Below, piece by piece: positions 33,535-44,049 of a DNA stretch of 64,000 nucleotides (within the stretch, counting starts at the first letter, position 1; every line of letters starts with the position of its first letter). Source of the DNA: Chromobacterium violaceum ATCC 12472 (GTDB lineage Bacteria > Pseudomonadota > Gammaproteobacteria > Burkholderiales > Chromobacteriaceae); assembly GCF_000007705.1 (NCBI RefSeq), contig NC_005085.1, positions 2,923,752-2,987,751 of the forward strand, written 5' to 3'. The notes beneath the pieces are model-generated. The model was not told where the DNA came from. It did not search any database and was given only the letters and a program-made list of their open reading frames with translations. The position numbers and the translations under genes were made by a program.

Positions 33535-34668
33535 CTACATCGCGGCGCGGAAGATCGCGCAGACATCCTCATGGCTGCCCTTGCGCGGATTGGTGAAACC
33601 GCAGGCATCCTTCAGCGCGTTGTCCGCCAGCGTCGGGATATCCGCCTCCTTGACGCCCAGCTCCCTCAAGCCTGCCGGAATGCCGACATCCGCCGCCAGG
33701 CGCTTGATCGCCGCGATGGCCGCCTGGGCGCTGCGTGTCTTCTCGCCCAGCGCGATGGCCACGTCGCCCAGCCGCTCTCCGGCCGAGGCTGCGTTGAAGG
33801 CCTGCACATGCGGCAGCAGCACCGCGTTGCACACGCCGTGCGGCAGGTCGTAGAAGCCGCCCAGCTGGTGCGCCATCGCGTGCACATAGCCCAGCGAGGC
33901 GTTGTTGAAGGCCATGCCGGCCAGGAACTGGGCGTAAGCCATTTGCTCGCGCGCTTCCATGTCCTTGCCGTCCTTCACCGCGCGGCGCAGGAAGCCGGCG
34001 ATCAGTTCCACCGCCTTCAAGGCGCAGGCGTCGGTGATGGGGGTGGCGATAGTGGACACATAGGCTTCCACCGCGTGGGTCAGCGCGTCCATGCCGGTGG
34101 CGGCGGTCAGCGAGGCCGGCATGCCGGCCATGGTTTCCGGATCGTTGACCGACAGGATGGGCGTGGTGTGCTTGTCGACGATGGCCATCTTGATATGGCG
34201 CGACTCGTCGGTGATGATGCAGAAGCGGGTCATTTCGGACGCGGTGCCTGCGGTGGTGTTGATCGCCACCAGCGGCAGCTGCGGCTTGGCCGACTTGTCC
34301 ACGCCCTCGTAGTCCTGGATCTTGCCGCCGTTCACCGCCACCAGCGCGATGCCTTTGGCGCAGTCGTGCGGCGAGCCGCCGCCCAGCGACACCACCACGT
34401 CGCACTGCTTTTCCTTGAGCAGCGCCAGACCGGCGTTGACATTGGCGCAGCTGGGATTGGGATGGACGCCGTCGAAGATCACCGGTTCGATGTCGGCCTT
34501 GCCCAGCATGTCGGCCACCTTGGCGGCCAGGCCGGCCTTGACCAGGCCCTGGTCGGTGACGATCAGCGCGCGGCGGAAACCGTGGCCGCGCATCGCGTCG
34601 ACGGCCTGTTGCAGACAGCCCGCGCCCATCAGGTTCAGCGAGGGGATGAAGAAAGCGCTTGTGCTCAT
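33535..34668 (-). CDS. Iron-containing alcohol dehydrogenase
   Basis: A 377-residue group III (Fe-ADH) enzyme. The NAD-binding [11 protein letters not shown] is at about 96-106, and metal ligands fall in the helical C-terminal half: HAVEAYVS (near 198) and [20 protein letters not shown] (near 263-282, three His). The sequence resembles YqhD/AdhB-like and Thermotoga-type NAD-dependent dehydrogenases of short alcohols. The start at 34668 begins [12 protein letters not shown], normal for the family; upstream ATG codons at 34731 and 34695 add unrelated residues. It is alone, with its own terminator. The substrate is unknown. Confidence 0.92.
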   Translation of the reverse strand: MSTSAFFIPSLNLMGAGCLQQAVDAMRGHGFRRALIVTDQGLVKAGLAAKVADMLGKADIEPVIFDGVHPNPSCANVNAGLALLKEKQCDVVVSLGGGSPHDCAKGIALVAVNGGKIQDYEGVDKSAKPQLPLVAINTTAGTASEMTRFCIITDESRHIKMAIVDKHTTPILSVNDPETMAGMPASLTAATGMDALTHAVEAYVSTIATPITDACALKAVELIAGFLRRAVKDGKDMEAREQMAYAQFLAGMAFNNASLGYVHAMAHQLGGFYDLPHGVCNAVLLPHVQAFNAASAGERLGDVAIALGEKTRSAQAAIAAIKRLAADVGIPAGLRELGVKEADIPTLADNALKDACGFTNPRKGSHEDVCAIFRAAM

Positions 34669-34784
34669 ATCCGTCTCCAGTCGGTGGATTCCCATTGAAC
34701 ACAGTCTGCCGCCTTCTCCTCCTCCCGTCAACTTTGCCTCAAGTCAATAAATGCCGGCCAAGCGGCAAACGCATGGCATGGCGC

Positions 34785-35486
34785 TCAATGCAGCAGCCCG
34801 GCGTTGTCCCGCAGCCACTGGCTGGCCAGCTCGCCGAAGCCGTCCCACATGATCTGCACGCCCAGGCACAGCAGAATGAAGGCGGACAGCCGCAGGAACA
34901 CCACGGAGCCGGTCTGGCCCAGATAGCGCAGCAGCTTGTCGGCGTTGGCGTAGCACAGGTAGACCAGGGTGCTGCCCACCAGCACCGCCGATAGTCCGGC
35001 GATCGGGCTGATCACGAAGCGCACCAGCCCCTTGCCGCTGCCGGTCAGCGTGGCGCCGATGGTGATGGCCACCGACACCGAGCCCGGCCCCACGGTCAGC
35101 GGAAAGGTCAACGGATAGAAGGCGCGCTGCTTGAGCTCGGCCTGGCTGTCCACCCTGGCCTGCTCGGCGGACGGCTGGCTGGACTCGGCCGGCGTGTCGT
35201 TCAGCATGCGCCAGGCGGCGAAGGTGATCAGCAAGCCGCCGGACATCTGCACCACCGGCAGCGACACGCCGAAGAAGGACAGCACGTAGCCGCCGACGAA
35301 CATGCTGCCCACCAGCAGCAGCGCGCAATAGATCGCGATGCGCCGCGCCAGGTAGCGCCGCTGCTGCGGCGTGTTGCGTGCCGTCATCGAGATGAAGATG
35401 GGCACCAGGCCGGGCGGATTCATGATCGGCAACAGCGCCGCCATCACGAACAAAAACTTGGTAATGAAGGTGGACAGCAACTGCAT
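34785..35486 (-). CDS. MarC-family integral membrane protein
   Basis: A 233-residue protein with six predicted helices and the MarC/UPF0056 pattern: FLFVMAALLPIMNPPGLVPI (about 10-29), GLLITFAAWRML near 85 and FPLTVGPGSVSVAI near 128, then three further helices. A hydrophilic loop (about 98-122) carries Gln/Glu/Ser residues. Despite the name, members are not proven multiple-antibiotic-resistance proteins and their transport activity is unknown. It stands between the iron alcohol dehydrogenase and the lysine permease on the same strand, separated from the latter by a strong terminator. Confidence 0.9.
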   Translation of the reverse strand: MQLLSTFITKFLFVMAALLPIMNPPGLVPIFISMTARNTPQQRRYLARRIAIYCALLLVGSMFVGGYVLSFFGVSLPVVQMSGGLLITFAAWRMLNDTPAESSQPSAEQARVDSQAELKQRAFYPLTFPLTVGPGSVSVAITIGATLTGSGKGLVRFVISPIAGLSAVLVGSTLVYLCYANADKLLRYLGQTGSVVFLRLSAFILLCLGVQIMWDGFGELASQWLRDNAGLLH

Positions 35487-35545
35487 ACGGCACCCCGCCT
35501 GGAAGGTTTAAAATGTTGTCAGGATAGCGGATGAAACCATAAAAA

Positions 35546-35567
35546 AAGCCCGCTTGCCAGCGGGCTT
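35546..35567 (-). terminator. Terminator of the amino-acid permease gene
   Basis: The stem AAGCCCGC / GCGGGCTT with loop TTGCCA is followed on the minus strand by seven T (complement of 35541-35547). It lies 23 bases after the permease stop. Confidence 0.9.
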
Positions 35568-35590
35568 GGTCAACCATTTTTCCAGCCCGC

Positions 35591-37117
35591 TCAGGCCTGG
35601 GCGGCGGCGGGCTTGCCGCCGCGATTTTCCTCTCGCTGCATCAAGGCGTTGCGATGCGCCTCCGCCAGTTCCACCTTTTCCAAGGGCACCATGCGGGTAT
35701 TGTGCTTGACGCGGTAGCCCCACCACAGCGCCAGGAACAGCGGAATGCCCAGATAGGTGGCGATGACGCCGTTCCAATCCACCTTGGCGGCGGTGAAGGC
35801 GGTGTAGTTCTGGCCCAGCATGATCAGCAGGCACAGCGCGAAGGCGAACAGCGGGCCCAGCGGGAACCATTTGGCCTTGTACGGCAGGTCGTCCAGGCTG
35901 TAGCCCTGCTTCACGTAGGCGCGGCGGAAGCGGTAATGGCTGATCGCCACGCCCAGCCAGGCGATGAAGCCGGTCATGCCGGACGAGTTCAACAGCCACA
36001 TGTAGACAGCGTTGCTCTGGAACAACGACGTCAGGAAGCACAGGCAGGCCACCAGCGTGGTGGCGTACAGCGCGTTGCGCGGCACGCCGTTGTCGGTCAG
36101 CTTGCCGAAAACCTTGGGCGCCATGCCGTTCTTGGCCATCGCGTACAGCATGCGGGTGGACGCGTACATGCCGGAGTTGCCGGCCGACAGGATGGCGGAC
36201 AGGATCACCGCGTTCATCAGACTGGCGGCGAAAGCGAGGCCGGCGCGGTTGAACACCAGCGTGAACGGGCTGGCGCCGACATCCTTCATGTCGTTCTTCA
36301 GCAGCGACGGATCGTTGTGCGGCAGGATCAGACCGATGATCAGGATGGACAGCATGTAGAACATCAGGATGCGCCAGAAGATCTGGCGCACGGCGCGCGG
36401 AATGGTGCGGCCGGGGTTGGCCGACTCGCCCGCGGCGACGCCGATCAGCTCGGTGCCCTGGAAGGAGAAGCCCACCACCATGGCCACGCCGACGAAGGCC
36501 GCCAGGCCGCCGACGAAGGGCCCCTCGCCCTGCATCATCACTTGCAGACCCGGCGCGATGCGGCTCGGGTTCGGCTCGGTCATGATGCCCAGAATCATCA
36601 GGAAGCCGATGACGATGAAGGCGATGATGGTGGCCACCTTCAGCATCGAGCACCAGAACTCGGCCTCGCCGAAGCCCTTCACCGAGAAATAGTTGAGCGC
36701 GAAGATGATGGCCAGGAAGCCCCCGCTCCACACCACGCCCGGTATCCCGGGATACCAGTAGTTCATGATGATGGCGGCCGCGGCCAGTTCCACCGCGACG
36801 GTGATCGCCCAGTTGTACCAGTAGTTCCAGCCCTGCGCGAAGCCGAAGGCCGGATCGACGAAACGCGAGCCGTAGGCCTGGAAGGAGCCGGACACCGGCA
36901 TGAAGGCGGCCATTTCGCCCAGGCTGGTCATCAGGAAGTACACCATCAGGCCGACCAGCGCGTAGGCCAGCAGCGCGCCGCCGGCGCCCGCGCCCGAGAT
37001 GGTGGCGCCGGACGCCAGGAACAGGCCGGTGCCGATCGAGCCGCCGATGGCGATCATCGACAGGTGTCGAGCCTGCAGCGAGCGCCGCAGCTCCGGCGCG
37101 TCTTGTTTCTTGCTCAT
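35591..37117 (-). CDS. lysP: Amino-acid permease, LysP-like
   Basis: A 508-residue APC-superfamily transporter with 12 helices. It opens with RRSLQARHLSMIAIGGSIGT, continues with GLFLASGATISGAG and has the FSFQGTELIGVAAGESANP helix (about 230-248) characteristic of the AAT/LysP branch. By family it imports lysine or another amino acid by proton symport; LysP is the closest fit by motif and length (489 in E. coli), but specificity needs confirmation. The start at 37117 is preferred over the open extension to 37192. An imperfect palindrome lies 112 bases upstream. Confidence 0.85.
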   Translation of the reverse strand: MSKKQDAPELRRSLQARHLSMIAIGGSIGTGLFLASGATISGAGAGGALLAYALVGLMVYFLMTSLGEMAAFMPVSGSFQAYGSRFVDPAFGFAQGWNYWYNWAITVAVELAAAAIIMNYWYPGIPGVVWSGGFLAIIFALNYFSVKGFGEAEFWCSMLKVATIIAFIVIGFLMILGIMTEPNPSRIAPGLQVMMQGEGPFVGGLAAFVGVAMVVGFSFQGTELIGVAAGESANPGRTIPRAVRQIFWRILMFYMLSILIIGLILPHNDPSLLKNDMKDVGASPFTLVFNRAGLAFAASLMNAVILSAILSAGNSGMYASTRMLYAMAKNGMAPKVFGKLTDNGVPRNALYATTLVACLCFLTSLFQSNAVYMWLLNSSGMTGFIAWLGVAISHYRFRRAYVKQGYSLDDLPYKAKWFPLGPLFAFALCLLIMLGQNYTAFTAAKVDWNGVIATYLGIPLFLALWWGYRVKHNTRMVPLEKVELAEAHRNALMQREENRGGKPAAAQA

Positions 37118-37228
37118 ATCCAACTCACTCTGTTGTTCTGCCGCGCGGGCCTGAGCCGGCGCCGCCCGGGCGGTTCGCCGGGCTCGGGACAATCAAAGCG
37201 GCAAAGAATGACATCGATCGCCGGCATT

Positions 37229-37246
37229 GCCTAGTCCGGATTAGGC
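37229..37246. promoter_or_regulatory. Imperfect palindrome upstream of the permease gene
   Basis: GCCTAGTCCGGATTAGGC is symmetric except for one pair. It is 112 bases before the LysP-like start, in a 248-base gap that otherwise shows no gene. It could be an operator; no known regulator is inferred. Confidence 0.3.
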
Positions 37247-37365
37247 GATTTGCGCAAAAAACGAAGATGTCATGTTCGGAAATGAAAGTAAAAGCCAGCA
37301 CAGGCAAGGCGAAGCCGCCGCAGCGGCCTCCCGCGCCTGATCGGCAATGTCATGAGGCCGACACG

Positions 37366-39288
37366 CTACAGTTCGATGCGCGCGCCCAGCTCCACCACCC
37401 GGTTGGGCGGCAGGCCGAAATACAGCGTCGCGCTGCGCTCGTTCTGCCTGAGAAAGGCGAAGACGCCCACCAGCCAGCGCTTCAAGCCGCCGCTGCCCGG
37501 CGCGGCCACCAGCGTCTGCCGCCCCAGATAGTAGCTGGTGCTCAACGGCTCCAGCGGCGGCAAACCCAGCGCCTCCGCCGCCCGCGCCATCGCCTCCGGC
37601 ACGTCCGGCTCTTCCATATAGCCGTAGCGCGCCGTCACCCTGGCCATGCCTTGCCCCAGCCACTGCGCCGACACCCGCTCGCCCGCCGCGCGCGGCACGT
37701 CCAGCATCTGCAGCGTCAGCAGGATCGCGGTTTCGTGCAGTGCCTGGTTGTGCTTCAGGTGGTGCAGCAGCACCAGCGGCGTGCCGTCCGCGCGCTCGGA
37801 CAGGAACACGCCGACGCCTGGAATCCGCGCCACCGGATTCATGCCCAGGCTGGAGAGCAGCGCCTCCAGCGGCAGCTGGCGGCCGCGGCTTTCCCTCATC
37901 TGCAAGCGCCGTCCGCCGAACCAGCATCCCATCACGCAGAATACCGCCAGGCCCAGCAGCAGCGGCAGCCAGCCGCCGTCGAGAAACTTGAGCGCATTGG
38001 CCAGCCAGAACGCCAGGTCGATCGCGAACAAGCTGCCCGCCACCAGCGCCACCGCCCACCACGGCCAATGCCAACGGCGGCGCGCCAGCACCGCGAACAG
38101 CACAGTGGTGATGGCCATGGTGGTGGAGACCGCCAGGCCGAAAGCGGCTGCCAGCTTGCCCGACTCGCGAAAGCCCAGCACCACCGCGATCGTGGCCAGC
38201 ATCAGCGTCCAGTTCAGCAGCGGCAGGTAGATCTGCCCCTTGTGGCTGCCCGAGGTATGCAGCACCTTGACCCGGGGAAAGAAACCCAGCTGCGCCGACT
38301 GGTGGGTCAGCGAGAACACCGCCGTGATCAATGCCTGCGAGGCGACGATAGTGGCCAGCGTGGACAGCGCCACCATCGGTAACAGCCCCCACTCCGGCAC
38401 CATCGAATAGAAAGGCCTGCCGGACAGCTGCGGATGCGCGAGCAGCAAGGCGCCCTGCCCCAGATAGCTCAGAATCAGCGCCGGCAGCGCCAGGCCGTAC
38501 CAGGCCAGCCGTATCGGCCGCGCGCCGAAGTGGCCCATGTCGGCGTACAGCGCCTCCGCGCCGGTCAGGCACAGCACCACCGCGCCCAGCGAGACAAAGC
38601 CGGCGAAACCGTTGCGCTGGAAATAGGCGATGCCGTGCCAGGGGTTGACCGCCTGCAGGATGGCCGGGTTCCGCCACAGCTGGGCCAGTCCCAGCGCGGC
38701 GATCGCCACGAACCACGCCGCCAGTATCGGGCCGAAGGCCGCGCCGACCCGGCCGGAACCGAAAGGCTGGATCATGAACAGCATGGCCAGAATGACGACG
38801 GTGGCGGGCACCACGTAGGCCGCCAAAGCCGGGGTCGCCACCTGCAGCCCCTCCATCGCGCTCAACACCGATACCGCCGGCGTGATCACGCCGTCGCCGT
38901 ACAGCATCGCCGCGCCGGCCAGGCCCAGCAGCACCCAGCCGACGGCGACGCGGCGGCCATCCCCGCTTCGCCCGCCGGTGATCTGGGCCAACAACGCCAG
39001 GATGCCGCCCTCGCCCTTGTTGTCGGCCCGCATCAGCACCATCACGTATTTGACGCTGACCATCAGGATCAGCGACCACAGGAACAGCGACACCACCCCG
39101 ACCACATTGTCCGGCGTCGGCCTCACGCCGTGATCGCCGTTGAAGGCCTCCTGCAGCGCGTACAGCGGGCTGGTGCCCAGGTCGCCGTACACCACGCCCA
39201 GCGCGGCCAGGACCAGCATCGCCATCGATTGCTGCCCGCGTTCTCGATCCGACGCCGATATCGCCATGCTTCTGTATCCCGCAGACAT
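37366..39288 (-). CDS. kup: Low-affinity potassium transporter Kup
   Basis: A 640-residue KUP/HAK/KT protein with about 12 helices in the first ~450 residues and a cytoplasmic C-terminal domain. The signature GVVYGDLGTSPLYALQEAF is at about 32-50; GDGVITPAVSVLSAMEGLQ near 135 and later conserved loops agree. It brings in K+ with H+. The start at 39288 follows AAGGAGCAGGG. It is convergent with nothing and divergent from the RND operon at 39694, across an AT-rich gap. Functional assignment is firm. Confidence 0.95.
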   Translation of the reverse strand: MSAGYRSMAISASDRERGQQSMAMLVLAALGVVYGDLGTSPLYALQEAFNGDHGVRPTPDNVVGVVSLFLWSLILMVSVKYVMVLMRADNKGEGGILALLAQITGGRSGDGRRVAVGWVLLGLAGAAMLYGDGVITPAVSVLSAMEGLQVATPALAAYVVPATVVILAMLFMIQPFGSGRVGAAFGPILAAWFVAIAALGLAQLWRNPAILQAVNPWHGIAYFQRNGFAGFVSLGAVVLCLTGAEALYADMGHFGARPIRLAWYGLALPALILSYLGQGALLLAHPQLSGRPFYSMVPEWGLLPMVALSTLATIVASQALITAVFSLTHQSAQLGFFPRVKVLHTSGSHKGQIYLPLLNWTLMLATIAVVLGFRESGKLAAAFGLAVSTTMAITTVLFAVLARRRWHWPWWAVALVAGSLFAIDLAFWLANALKFLDGGWLPLLLGLAVFCVMGCWFGGRRLQMRESRGRQLPLEALLSSLGMNPVARIPGVGVFLSERADGTPLVLLHHLKHNQALHETAILLTLQMLDVPRAAGERVSAQWLGQGMARVTARYGYMEEPDVPEAMARAAEALGLPPLEPLSTSYYLGRQTLVAAPGSGGLKRWLVGVFAFLRQNERSATLYFGLPPNRVVELGARIEL

Positions 39289-39693
39289 CCCTGCTCCTTA
39301 TGGTTTCTCGTCCAAATAATTGACGCTTCGCCAGGCATGCTAGGTGCTGGGAAATAAAATGCGGATAGAGATCCGGCCGGCCTTGTGTAAATAAATGGTA
39401 AAAACGCCGCCTCCCACGCGCGAGTGCCGGCGCCACAGGAAAGCCATCCGCGCCAAAGCCTTACGGCATCGGCTTTCCGCTCCTTTTTAACATAAAAATC
39501 AAACACTCTTTTTTCATTAACATTTCACAACACAAAGCCATTTCCCGCTCAAACCAAGCTAATACAATGCGTTCACTCTTAAGCATGCGTAGTCAGCACT
39601 AAATCGCTGTTTTTCCGCATCGCCGCAGCACAAAGCATGTAAAAATGTCATGCTTTGCCACACAACAACAACCAGCAGCCCGGAGCTCTCCGC
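39289..39693. other. Divergent intergenic region, kup / mdtABC
   Basis: A 405-base AT-richer gap that must hold the kup promoter (minus) and the RND-operon promoter (plus). AT tracts cluster at 39481-39620, where a possible -10-like TACAAT is at 39563-39568, but no acceptable -35 precedes it. No gene, repeat or regulatory palindrome was convincing. Confidence 0.55.
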
Positions 39694-40932
39694 ATGTCGA
39701 CCGCCGCGCCAGTCAAATCCAAACGCCTGCCCTTGATACTCATCCTGCTTGCCGCGCTGGGCGGCGGCTGGTGGTGGCACCAGCATAGCCAGAGTGCCAA
39801 GGAAGCCGCGGCCAGGAACAAGGGCGCCGCGCCGATGGCGGTGGGCGTGGCGGCCGTGCAGGCCATGGACGCGCCGCTGCAGCTGAACGCGCTGGGCACC
39901 GTCACCTCCGCCTATACCGTGACCGTGCGCAGCCGCGTCGACGGACAATTGGAAAAGGTTCATTTCACCGAAGGCCAACAGGTCAAGCAAGGCCAGTTGC
40001 TGGCTGAGCTGGACGCCCGCTCCTACCAGGCCGCGCTGACTCAGGCCGAAGGCCAGCTGCTGCGCGACCAGGCGCTGCTGGAGAACGCCAGGCTGGACCT
40101 GGCCCGCTACCAGCAGCTGGCCAGCCAGAACTCCATCGCCAAGCAACAGGTCGACACCCAGCAGGCGCTGGTGCGCCAGTACCAGGGCACGGTCAAGGTC
40201 GACCAGGGCGCCGTCGCAGCCGCCCGCGTCAACGTCGACTACACCCGCGTCACGGCGCCGATCTCCGGCCGCGTCGGCCTGCGCCAGGTGGACCCGGGCA
40301 ACATCGTCCATGCCAGCGACGCCAACGGCCTGGTCACCATCACCCAGACGCAGCCGATCAACGTCACCTTCGCGATCCCCGAGGTCAGCCTGAGCCCGGT
40401 GCTGCAGGCCGCGCGCGACAACAAGACGCTCAAGGTGGAAGCCTGGGACCGCGACAACCGCCACAAACTGGCCGACGGCAAGCTGCTGGCGCTGGACAAC
40501 CAGTTGAACACCAGCACCGGCACCATCAATATCAAGGCGACATTCGCCAATGAGCAGCAGCAGCTGTTCCCCAACCAGTTCGTCAACGTCAACCTGCAGC
40601 TGGGCGTGCGCAAGGACGCGGTGGTAGTCCCCACCGCCGCGGTGCAGCTGGGCAAGATGGGCAACTACGTCTACACCGTCGGCGCAGATTCCATGGTCAG
40701 CATCGCCAAGGTCAAGACCGGCCCGGTGTCCGGCGGCAACACCATCATCGAGGAAGGCTTGCGACCGGGCCAGCAGGTGGTGATAGACGGCGTGGACAAG
40801 CTGCGCGACGGCGCCAAGGTCAAAGTGATAGACCGCGCCGCCCAGGCGCGCGAAGCCGCCTCGGCCGCCGCAGGCGAAGCCAAGGGGCACAAGCCGCGCG
40901 GCGGCAAGCAGCACGCCTCGGCGGCCCATTAA
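39694..40932 (+). CDS. mdtA: RND efflux periplasmic adaptor, MdtA-like
   Basis: A 412-residue membrane-fusion protein. An N-terminal helix (about 10-25) is followed by the lipoyl half-motif GQLEKVHFTEGQQVKQGQLL (about 85-104), a coiled-coil hairpin (about 110-175) and the second lipoyl half with YTRVTAPISGRVG; the beta-barrel and C-terminal parts complete the fold. The C-terminus is Lys/His/Gly-rich. The start at 39694 has CGGAG about 10 bases upstream; an in-frame ATG at 39655 is the alternative. It is the first gene of a four-gene pump operon with two different RND subunits, as in E. coli MdtABC. Confidence 0.93.
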   Translation: MSTAAPVKSKRLPLILILLAALGGGWWWHQHSQSAKEAAARNKGAAPMAVGVAAVQAMDAPLQLNALGTVTSAYTVTVRSRVDGQLEKVHFTEGQQVKQGQLLAELDARSYQAALTQAEGQLLRDQALLENARLDLARYQQLASQNSIAKQQVDTQQALVRQYQGTVKVDQGAVAAARVNVDYTRVTAPISGRVGLRQVDPGNIVHASDANGLVTITQTQPINVTFAIPEVSLSPVLQAARDNKTLKVEAWDRDNRHKLADGKLLALDNQLNTSTGTINIKATFANEQQQLFPNQFVNVNLQLGVRKDAVVVPTAAVQLGKMGNYVYTVGADSMVSIAKVKTGPVSGGNTIIEEGLRPGQQVVIDGVDKLRDGAKVKVIDRAAQAREAASAAAGEAKGHKPRGGKQHASAAH

Positions 40933-40947
40933 GCGGAAGGACACAGC

Positions 40948-43900
40948 ATGAATCCCTCCCGTCCGTTCATTATGCGGCCGGTGGCCACCACCTTGCTGAT
41001 GGTGGCCATCCTGCTGACCGGCCTGGTGGCCTGGCGGATGCTGCCGGTATCGGCGCTGCCGGAAGTCGATTACCCGACCATCCAGGTGGTGACGCTCTAC
41101 CCCGGCGCCAGTCCCGACGTGATGACCTCGTCGGTCACCGCCCCGCTGGAGCGCCAGTTCGGCCAGATGCCGGGCCTGTCGCAGATGTCGTCGTCCAGCT
41201 CCGGCGGCGCCTCGGTGATCACGCTGCAGTTCAGCCTGGACCTGACGCTGGACGTCGCTGAGCAGGAAGTGCAGGCGGCGATCAACGCCGCCGGCAACCT
41301 GCTGCCGTCCGACCTGCCCAGCCCGCCGGTCTACAACAAGGTCAACCCGGCCGATACGCCCATCCTGACCATCGCCGTCAGTTCGCCCACCATGCCGCTG
41401 ACCAAGCTTGAGGACATGGTGGACACCCGTCTGGCGCAAAAGCTGTCGCAGGTGCAGGGTGTCGGCCTAGTCAGCATCAGCGGCGGCCAGCGCCCGGCCG
41501 TGCGCATCCAGAGCAATCCCAAGGCGCTGGCCTCGCGCGGGCTGACGCTGGAGGACATCCGCACCGCCATCGCCAGCGCCAACGTCAACCAGGCCAAGGG
41601 CAGCTTCGACGGCCCGAGCCAGGCCTCCACCGTGGACGGCAACGACCAGCTGCAGTCCGCGGACGAGTACAAGAACGTCATCATCGCCTACCAGAACGGC
41701 GCGCCGGTCTACCTCAGGGACGTGGCCAAGGTGGTGGAATCGGCCGAGAACACCCGGCTGGCCGCCTGGTCCGGCACCACGCCGTCCATCATACTCAACG
41801 TTCAGCGTCAGCCCGGCGCCAACGTGATCCAGGTGACCAACCGCATCAAGTCGCTGCTGCCGCAGTTGCAGGGCACGCTGCCCGGCTCGGTGGACGTGCA
41901 CGTGCTGAGCGACCGCACCGTGACCATCCGCGCCTCGGTGGAGGACGTGGAGTTCGAGCTGATGCTGGCCATCGCGCTGGTGGTGATGGTGATCTTCGTC
42001 TTCCTGCGCAACGTGCCGGCCACCATCATTCCGGCGGTGGCGGTGCCGCTGTCGCTGGTGGGCACCTTCGGCGTGATGTACCTGACCGGCTTTTCCATCA
42101 ACAACCTGACGTTGATGGCGCTGACCATCGCCACCGGCTTCGTCGTCGACGACGCCATCGTGATGATAGAGAACATCGCCCGCTACATCGAGGAAGGCGA
42201 CAAGCCGCTGGAGGCGGCGCTGAAGGGCTCCAAACAGATCGGCTTCACCATCATCTCGCTGACCATCTCGCTGATCGCGGTGCTGATCCCGCTGCTGTTC
42301 ATGGGCGACGTGGTGGGCCGGCTGTTCCGCGAATTCGCCATCACGCTGGCGGTGTCCATCCTGATCTCCGCCTTCATCTCGCTGACGCTGACGCCGATGA
42401 TGTGCGCGCGGTTGCTCAAGCACGTGCCAGAGGAAAAGCAGGGCCGCTTCTACCACGCCAGCGGCAAGTTCTTCGACGACATCATCGCCGGCTACGGCAA
42501 GATGCTGGCCTGGGTGCTGGACAGGCAGAAGACCACCCTGCTGGTGGCGGTCGGCACCGTGGCGCTGACCGCGGCGCTGTATGTCTGGGTGCCCAAGGGC
42601 TTCTTCCCGCTGCAGGACACCGGCGCGATACAAGGCATCAGCGAGGCGTCGCAGTCCATCTCCTTCAGCGCGATGGCCGACCGTCAGGAAAAATTGGCCG
42701 AGGCGCTGCTGAAAGACCCGGCGGTGGACAGCCTGTCTTCCTTCATCGGCGTCGACGGCACCAACGCCACGCTGAACAGCGGCCGCCTGCTGATCAACCT
42801 CAAGCCCAAGGGAGAGCGCGACGACATCCGCACCGTGCTCGCGCGGCTGCAGCAGCGCGCCGGCGACGTGCCGGGCATGTCGCTGTACCTGCAGGCGGTG
42901 CAGGACCTGACCATCGACGCCCGCGTCAGCCGCACCCAATACCAGTTCACGCTGCAGGCCACCAGCCAGGACGATCTGTCGACCTGGGTGCCCAAGCTGG
43001 TGCGCCGGCTGCAGCAAGAGCCAGCGCTGGCCGACGTCGCCAGCGACCTGCAGGACAAGGGCCTGCAAGCCTACGTCAACATCAACCGCGACGTCGCCTC
43101 CCGCCTGGGCGTCACCACCGCCGCGATCGACAACGCGCTGTACGACGCCTTCGGCCAGCGGCTGATCTCCACCATCTTCACCCAGACCAACCAGTACCGC
43201 GTGGTGCTGGAGGTGGACAAGGACCACCAGCGCGATCCGCTGTCGCTGAAGGGCATCTACGTGCCCACCGCCAGCGGCGGACCGGTGCCGCTGAACGCGG
43301 TGGCCAGCATAGAGGAGCGTCCGACCTCGCTGGCGATCAACCACCTGGGCCAATTCCCCACCGCCACCATTTCCTTCAACCTGAAAGCTGGCGCGTCGCT
43401 GGGCGAGGCGGTGGACGCCATCCGCCAGGCCGAAGCCGAGCTGGGCCTGCCGGCCAGCATGGACACCAAGTTCCAGGGCGCGGCCATGGCCTTCCAGGCG
43501 TCGCTGTCCAACACGCTGTGGCTGATCCTGGCCGCCATCGTCACCATGTACATCGTGCTGGGCGTGCTGTACGAGAGCTATATCCATCCGATCACGATTC
43601 TCTCCACCCTGCCCTCGGCCGGCATCGGCGCGCTGCTGGCGCTGATGGTGTCCGGCACCGACCTGTCGGTGATCGCCATCATCGGCATCATCCTCCTGAT
43701 CGGCATCGTGAAGAAGAACGCCATCATGATGATAGACTTCGCGCTGGAGGCCGAGCGCGAACAGGGCATGGCGCCGCGCGAAGCCATCTACCAGGCCTGT
43801 CTGCTGCGCTTCCGCCCCATCCTGATGACCACGATGGCGGCGCTCTTGGGCGCGCTGCCGCTGATGATGGGCGGCGGCATGGGCTCGGAGCTGCGCCAGC

Positions 43901-44049
43901 CGCTGGGCATCACCATGGTGGGCGGCCTGATGGTCAGCCAGGTGCTGACGCTGTTCACCACCCCGGTGATCTACCTGGCCTTCGACCGGCTGGCGCGGCG
44001 CTTCGGCCGCAAGGACAAGCCCGAGCTTGCGGAAGAGGTGGACGCATGA
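40948..44049 (+). CDS. mdtB: RND efflux pump subunit, MdtB-like
   Basis: A 1033-residue inner-membrane RND transporter with two halves of six helices and large periplasmic loops. The opening is [19 protein letters not shown], and the proton-relay region in helix 4 ([14 protein letters not shown], about 395-408) has the paired Asp residues. Heteromeric MdtB2C pumps export bile salts, novobiocin and metal-linked compounds in E. coli. The pair with the next gene, which overlaps in ATGA, supports a heterotrimeric pump. The start at 40948 is 15 bases after the adaptor stop, with GGAAGGA upstream. Confidence 0.95.
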   Translation: MNPSRPFIMRPVATTLLMVAILLTGLVAWRMLPVSALPEVDYPTIQVVTLYPGASPDVMTSSVTAPLERQFGQMPGLSQMSSSSSGGASVITLQFSLDLTLDVAEQEVQAAINAAGNLLPSDLPSPPVYNKVNPADTPILTIAVSSPTMPLTKLEDMVDTRLAQKLSQVQGVGLVSISGGQRPAVRIQSNPKALASRGLTLEDIRTAIASANVNQAKGSFDGPSQASTVDGNDQLQSADEYKNVIIAYQNGAPVYLRDVAKVVESAENTRLAAWSGTTPSIILNVQRQPGANVIQVTNRIKSLLPQLQGTLPGSVDVHVLSDRTVTIRASVEDVEFELMLAIALVVMVIFVFLRNVPATIIPAVAVPLSLVGTFGVMYLTGFSINNLTLMALTIATGFVVDDAIVMIENIARYIEEGDKPLEAALKGSKQIGFTIISLTISLIAVLIPLLFMGDVVGRLFREFAITLAVSILISAFISLTLTPMMCARLLKHVPEEKQGRFYHASGKFFDDIIAGYGKMLAWVLDRQKTTLLVAVGTVALTAALYVWVPKGFFPLQDTGAIQGISEASQSISFSAMADRQEKLAEALLKDPAVDSLSSFIGVDGTNATLNSGRLLINLKPKGERDDIRTVLARLQQRAGDVPGMSLYLQAVQDLTIDARVSRTQYQFTLQATSQDDLSTWVPKLVRRLQQEPALADVASDLQDKGLQAYVNINRDVASRLGVTTAAIDNALYDAFGQRLISTIFTQTNQYRVVLEVDKDHQRDPLSLKGIYVPTASGGPVPLNAVASIEERPTSLAINHLGQFPTATISFNLKAGASLGEAVDAIRQAEAELGLPASMDTKFQGAAMAFQASLSNTLWLILAAIVTMYIVLGVLYESYIHPITILSTLPSAGIGALLALMVSGTDLSVIAIIGIILLIGIVKKNAIMMIDFALEAEREQGMAPREAIYQACLLRFRPILMTTMAALLGALPLMMGGGMGSELRQPLGITMVGGLMVSQVLTLFTTPVIYLAFDRLARRFGRKDKPELAEEVDA

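Noticed and set aside
42402-44045. Upstream open extension of the mdtC frame inside mdtB
   Set aside because: The frame has no stop for about 1.6 kb, but mdtB has complete RND motifs there and mdtC begins at an ATGA overlap with the usual RND N-terminus.
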